From CAYYAU01 sp964469765 [NCBI: uncultured Clostridia bacterium] (GTDB lineage: Bacteria; UBA6262; WVXT01; CAYYAU01): a DNA stretch of 8,797 bases. The notes beneath the pieces were generated by a model that worked only from the letters and a program-made list of their open reading frames with translations, did not search any database and was not told the DNA's origin. The DNA lies in contig CAYYAU010000036.1 of NCBI GenBank assembly GCA_964469765.1, positions 1 to 8,797 of the forward strand. Direction: 5' to 3'. The position numbers were made by a program, and so were the translations under genes. Positions 7,229 through 8,797 of this stretch are shown here, piece after piece; the first letter of the stretch is position 1; each line of letters starts with the position of its first letter.

Positions 7229-8313
7229 TTTTTAAGATTTCTCCTTTTTTTTCTTAGATATGTCGGCACAGAAATATCCTCAGCTTTTTTATATGGTGAA
7301 TAATAAAAATCTTGGTCTATTTTTGGAGAGGAGATTTTATATTTCTTATCAGTTCCCCTTGAAGGGAAACCAGTTGCAATAACAGTAATCTTTACTTGAT
7401 CTTTTAATAATTCATCAAAAGCCTGACCAAAAAATACATTTGCGTCAGAAGTAGCTGATTCTTGAATTATCTCCATTGCCTCTTTTATTTCAAACATTGT
7501 TATCCCTTTACTTCCTGTTATATTTACTAAAATCCCTTTTGCTCCTTTAATAGAAACATCCTCCAGTAAAGGAGAGGTTATGGCACTTTTTGCAGCCTTT
7601 ATAGCACGTTGCTCACCTTGTTCAATTCCTATACCCATAAGAGCCTCTCCAGCGCCAACCATAATACTTTTTACATCAGCAAAATCTACATTTATCATTC
7701 CACTGGAAGTAATCACATCAGAGATACTTTGAACCGCTTGTCTTAAAACATCATCAGCCACTTTAAAGGCATCTAAAGCAAGAGTTCCCTCGTCAATAAT
7801 AGAAAAAAGTCTTTGGTTAGGTATTACTATTAATGTATCAACATTATCCTTTAGTTCTATAAGTCCTTGTTCTGCTTGAGAAAATCTAACAGGTCCTTCA
7901 AACATAAAAGGTTTTGTCACAACTCCAACTGTCAAAGCTCCTAATTGTTTTGATATTTCAGCAACCACAGGACAACCGCCAGTTCCGGTTCCTCCTCCCA
8001 TTCCTGCTGTAATAAAAACCATATCAGCACCAATTAATGCTTCTTTAATAAGTTCTCTGTCTTCCTCGGCAGCCTGACGGCCTCTTTTTGGGTCACCACC
8101 AACACCAAGCCCTTTTGTTAAATTCTCTCCTAATTGAATCTTATATCCACACTGCGAACTTCTAAGTGCCTGAGCATCAGTATTAGCGACAATAAATTCT
8201 ACACCTTGGATACCCGAGGTTATCATTCTATTTACAGCATTACCACCTGCACCACCAACTCCAATAACCTTAATATTCGCTTGTAAATGTTTTTCTTCTT
8301 TGATTGTCAGCAT
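7219..8313 (-). CDS. ftsZ: Cell division protein FtsZ (tubulin-like GTPase)
   Basis: FtsZ polymerises at midcell into the Z-ring that recruits the division machinery. The protein has 364 residues. The nucleotide-binding domain shows [15 protein letters not shown] (16-30), ANTDAQAL (43-50) and the tubulin signature GGGTGTG (106-112). The T7 synergy loop NVDFADVK (208-215) supplies the catalytic aspartates D210 and D213 to the neighbouring subunit. The globular part ends near residue 316 (IATGF). A short linker of about 29 residues leads to [11 protein letters not shown] (346-356), the conserved C-terminal peptide that binds FtsA and other partners, followed by a basic tail ending in WI. After GGGTGTG the sequence reads GCPVV where AAPVV is usual. 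The start is supported by AGGGGTG seven bases upstream. ftsA precedes by 24 nt and pilT overlaps the 3' end by ten bases. Confidence 0.99.
   Translation of the reverse strand: MLTIKEEKHLQANIKVIGVGGAGGNAVNRMITSGIQGVEFIVANTDAQALRSSQCGYKIQLGENLTKGLGVGGDPKRGRQAAEEDRELIKEALIGADMVFITAGMGGGTGTGGCPVVAEISKQLGALTVGVVTKPFMFEGPVRFSQAEQGLIELKDNVDTLIVIPNQRLFSIIDEGTLALDAFKVADDVLRQAVQSISDVITSSGMINVDFADVKSIMVGAGEALMGIGIEQGEQRAIKAAKSAITSPLLEDVSIKGAKGILVNITGSKGITMFEIKEAMEIIQESATSDANVFFGQAFDELLKDQVKITVIATGFPSRGTDKKYKISSPKIDQDFYYSPYKKAEDISVPTYLRKKRRNLKKWI
7240..7245 (-). promoter_or_regulatory. Ribosome-binding site of pilT inside the ftsZ coding end
   Basis: AGGAGA on the minus strand lies within the last codons of ftsZ, eleven bases before the pilT ATG at 7228-7226. 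The spacing is longer than usual. Because the site and the start sit inside ftsZ, ribosomes ending ftsZ probably feed pilT translation. It immediately follows an eight-base A run (7245-7252). Confidence 0.6.
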
Positions 8314-8320
8314 AATTATT

Positions 8321-8327
8321 CACCCCT
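8321..8327 (-). promoter_or_regulatory. Ribosome-binding site of ftsZ
   Basis: AGGGGTG on the minus strand, seven bases before the ATG at 8313-8311. It lies in the 24-base gap after ftsA, which ends with three stops in a row (TAA TGA TAA), so independent initiation of ftsZ is well supported. Confidence 0.75.
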
Positions 8328-8337
8328 ATTTTTATCA

Positions 8338-8797
8338 TTAAAAAACTTCATCTAAAAACTTCTTGAACCTTCTAAACAACCCCTTTTTCTTCTCTCTTCT
8401 CTCTCGAATAAAAAGAGAAGTCTTTCCTTCTGTATAGGCATATTTGATAAGTCCAATCGCAGTTGAGTATATTGGATTATTAATCACTTCTGGTAAACCT
8501 TTTATATTTTGAGCAACACCTAGCCGAAGCGGCATATCTAAAATCTCCTCACCTACTTCTTTAATTCCATTAAGAAGACTTCCACCACCAGTAATTATTC
8601 CGCCAGCCGGAATTAAATTATGCTGATCACTTTTTGAAATCTCTTCTTGAATAAAACCAAAAATCTCTTCTACTCTTGGTTCAATAATCTCACATAACTT
8701 ACTTATCAAAACCTTTTTTCTACTTAAACTATCCATTCCTAATACATTAACTTCTGTATTATCAGGAATCATCTTAACCCTTGCATATCCATACATT
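8338..8797 (-). CDS. ftsA: Cell division protein FtsA, C-terminal part (5' end beyond window)
   Basis: FtsA is the actin-like ATPase that tethers FtsZ filaments to the inner membrane and recruits later division proteins. About 152 residues are visible, roughly the last third of a usual protein of about 400-430. The first visible methionine (8796-8794) is internal, in a block resembling the family's K-x-x-Y-G-x-A segment, so the gene continues past the edge. Residues counted from there show IIEPRVEEIF (37-46), the ATP-binding glycine block AGGIITGGGSLLNGI (64-78), MPLRLG (88-93) and NPIYSTAIGLIKYA (about 106-119). The C-terminus is strongly basic and ends in KGLFRRFKKFLDEVF, the amphipathic membrane-targeting helix expected of FtsA. 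It is followed by tandem stops and ftsZ. The identity is clear from motifs and position. Confidence 0.96.
   Translation of the reverse strand, partial: MYGYARVKMIPDNTEVNVLGMDSLSRKKVLISKLCEIIEPRVEEIFGFIQEEISKSDQHNLIPAGGIITGGGSLLNGIKEVGEEILDMPLRLGVAQNIKGLPEVINNPIYSTAIGLIKYAYTEGKTSLFIRERREKKKGLFRRFKKFLDEVF

Noticed and set aside
1-8797. Defence system, CRISPR array, mobile element or other novel cassette
   Set aside because: Every gene matches a housekeeping family, no direct or inverted repeat of useful length was seen by eye, and the composition is uniform throughout.

Overview
All genes in this window lie on the minus strand and appear to form one uninterrupted operon-like run, read from high to low coordinates: ftsA (3' part), ftsZ, a pilT-type ATPase gene, pgeF (yfiH/ylmD family), proC, a yggU-type DUF167 gene, mtnA, ileS and lspA (5' part). 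Spacings in transcription order are 24 nt, a 10-nt overlap, 70 nt, 26 nt, a 4-nt ATGA overlap, 1 nt, 19 nt and 29 nt. I see no terminator, convincing promoter, tRNA, rRNA, mobile element, repeat family or CRISPR array. No stretch over 300 bases lacks a gene.

The DNA is strongly AT-rich and codon choice looks uniform across the genes, so nothing suggests recent transfer. FtsA and FtsZ identify a bacterium with conventional division. The PilT-type ATPase suggests type IV pili or a related secretion machine, most often a diderm trait. LspA shows lipoprotein processing. The layout resembles the tail of the division and cell-wall cluster (ftsA-ftsZ, then the ylm genes, then ileS-lspA), merged with the proC-yggU pairing familiar from proteobacteria. 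The genes often found in these clusters that are absent here are yggS/ylmE, yggT/ylmG and sepF. An uncultured, AT-rich diderm lineage fits best, but I cannot name a phylum from sequence alone.

Region by region: 8338-8797 is the C-terminal part of FtsA, ending in an amphipathic membrane-targeting helix. 7219-8313 is FtsZ, the Z-ring GTPase, with a short linker and a C-terminal peptide that could bind FtsA. 6146-7228 is the pilus-type ATPase, whose start lies inside ftsZ. 6076-6145 is the only sizeable gap and holds a possible 17-codon leader ORF that overlaps the pgeF start. 5377-6075 is PgeF, 4541-5350 ProC, 4284-4544 the DUF167 protein, 3236-4282 MtnA, 457-3216 isoleucyl-tRNA synthetase, and 1-427 the start of signal peptidase II.

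Functional links: FtsA and FtsZ form the division core. PgeF polices peptidoglycan precursors and, in relatives, also phosphorolyses nucleosides including methylthioadenosine. MtnA uses the methylthioribose-1-phosphate that this reaction would make, which gives a plausible metabolic pair inside a cell-division operon. ProC and IleS serve amino-acid synthesis and charging. Overall this is a conserved housekeeping region. The points of interest are the gene arrangement, the divergent PilT-type protein, the PgeF/MtnA link and a few possible translational-control details, not a clearly new system.
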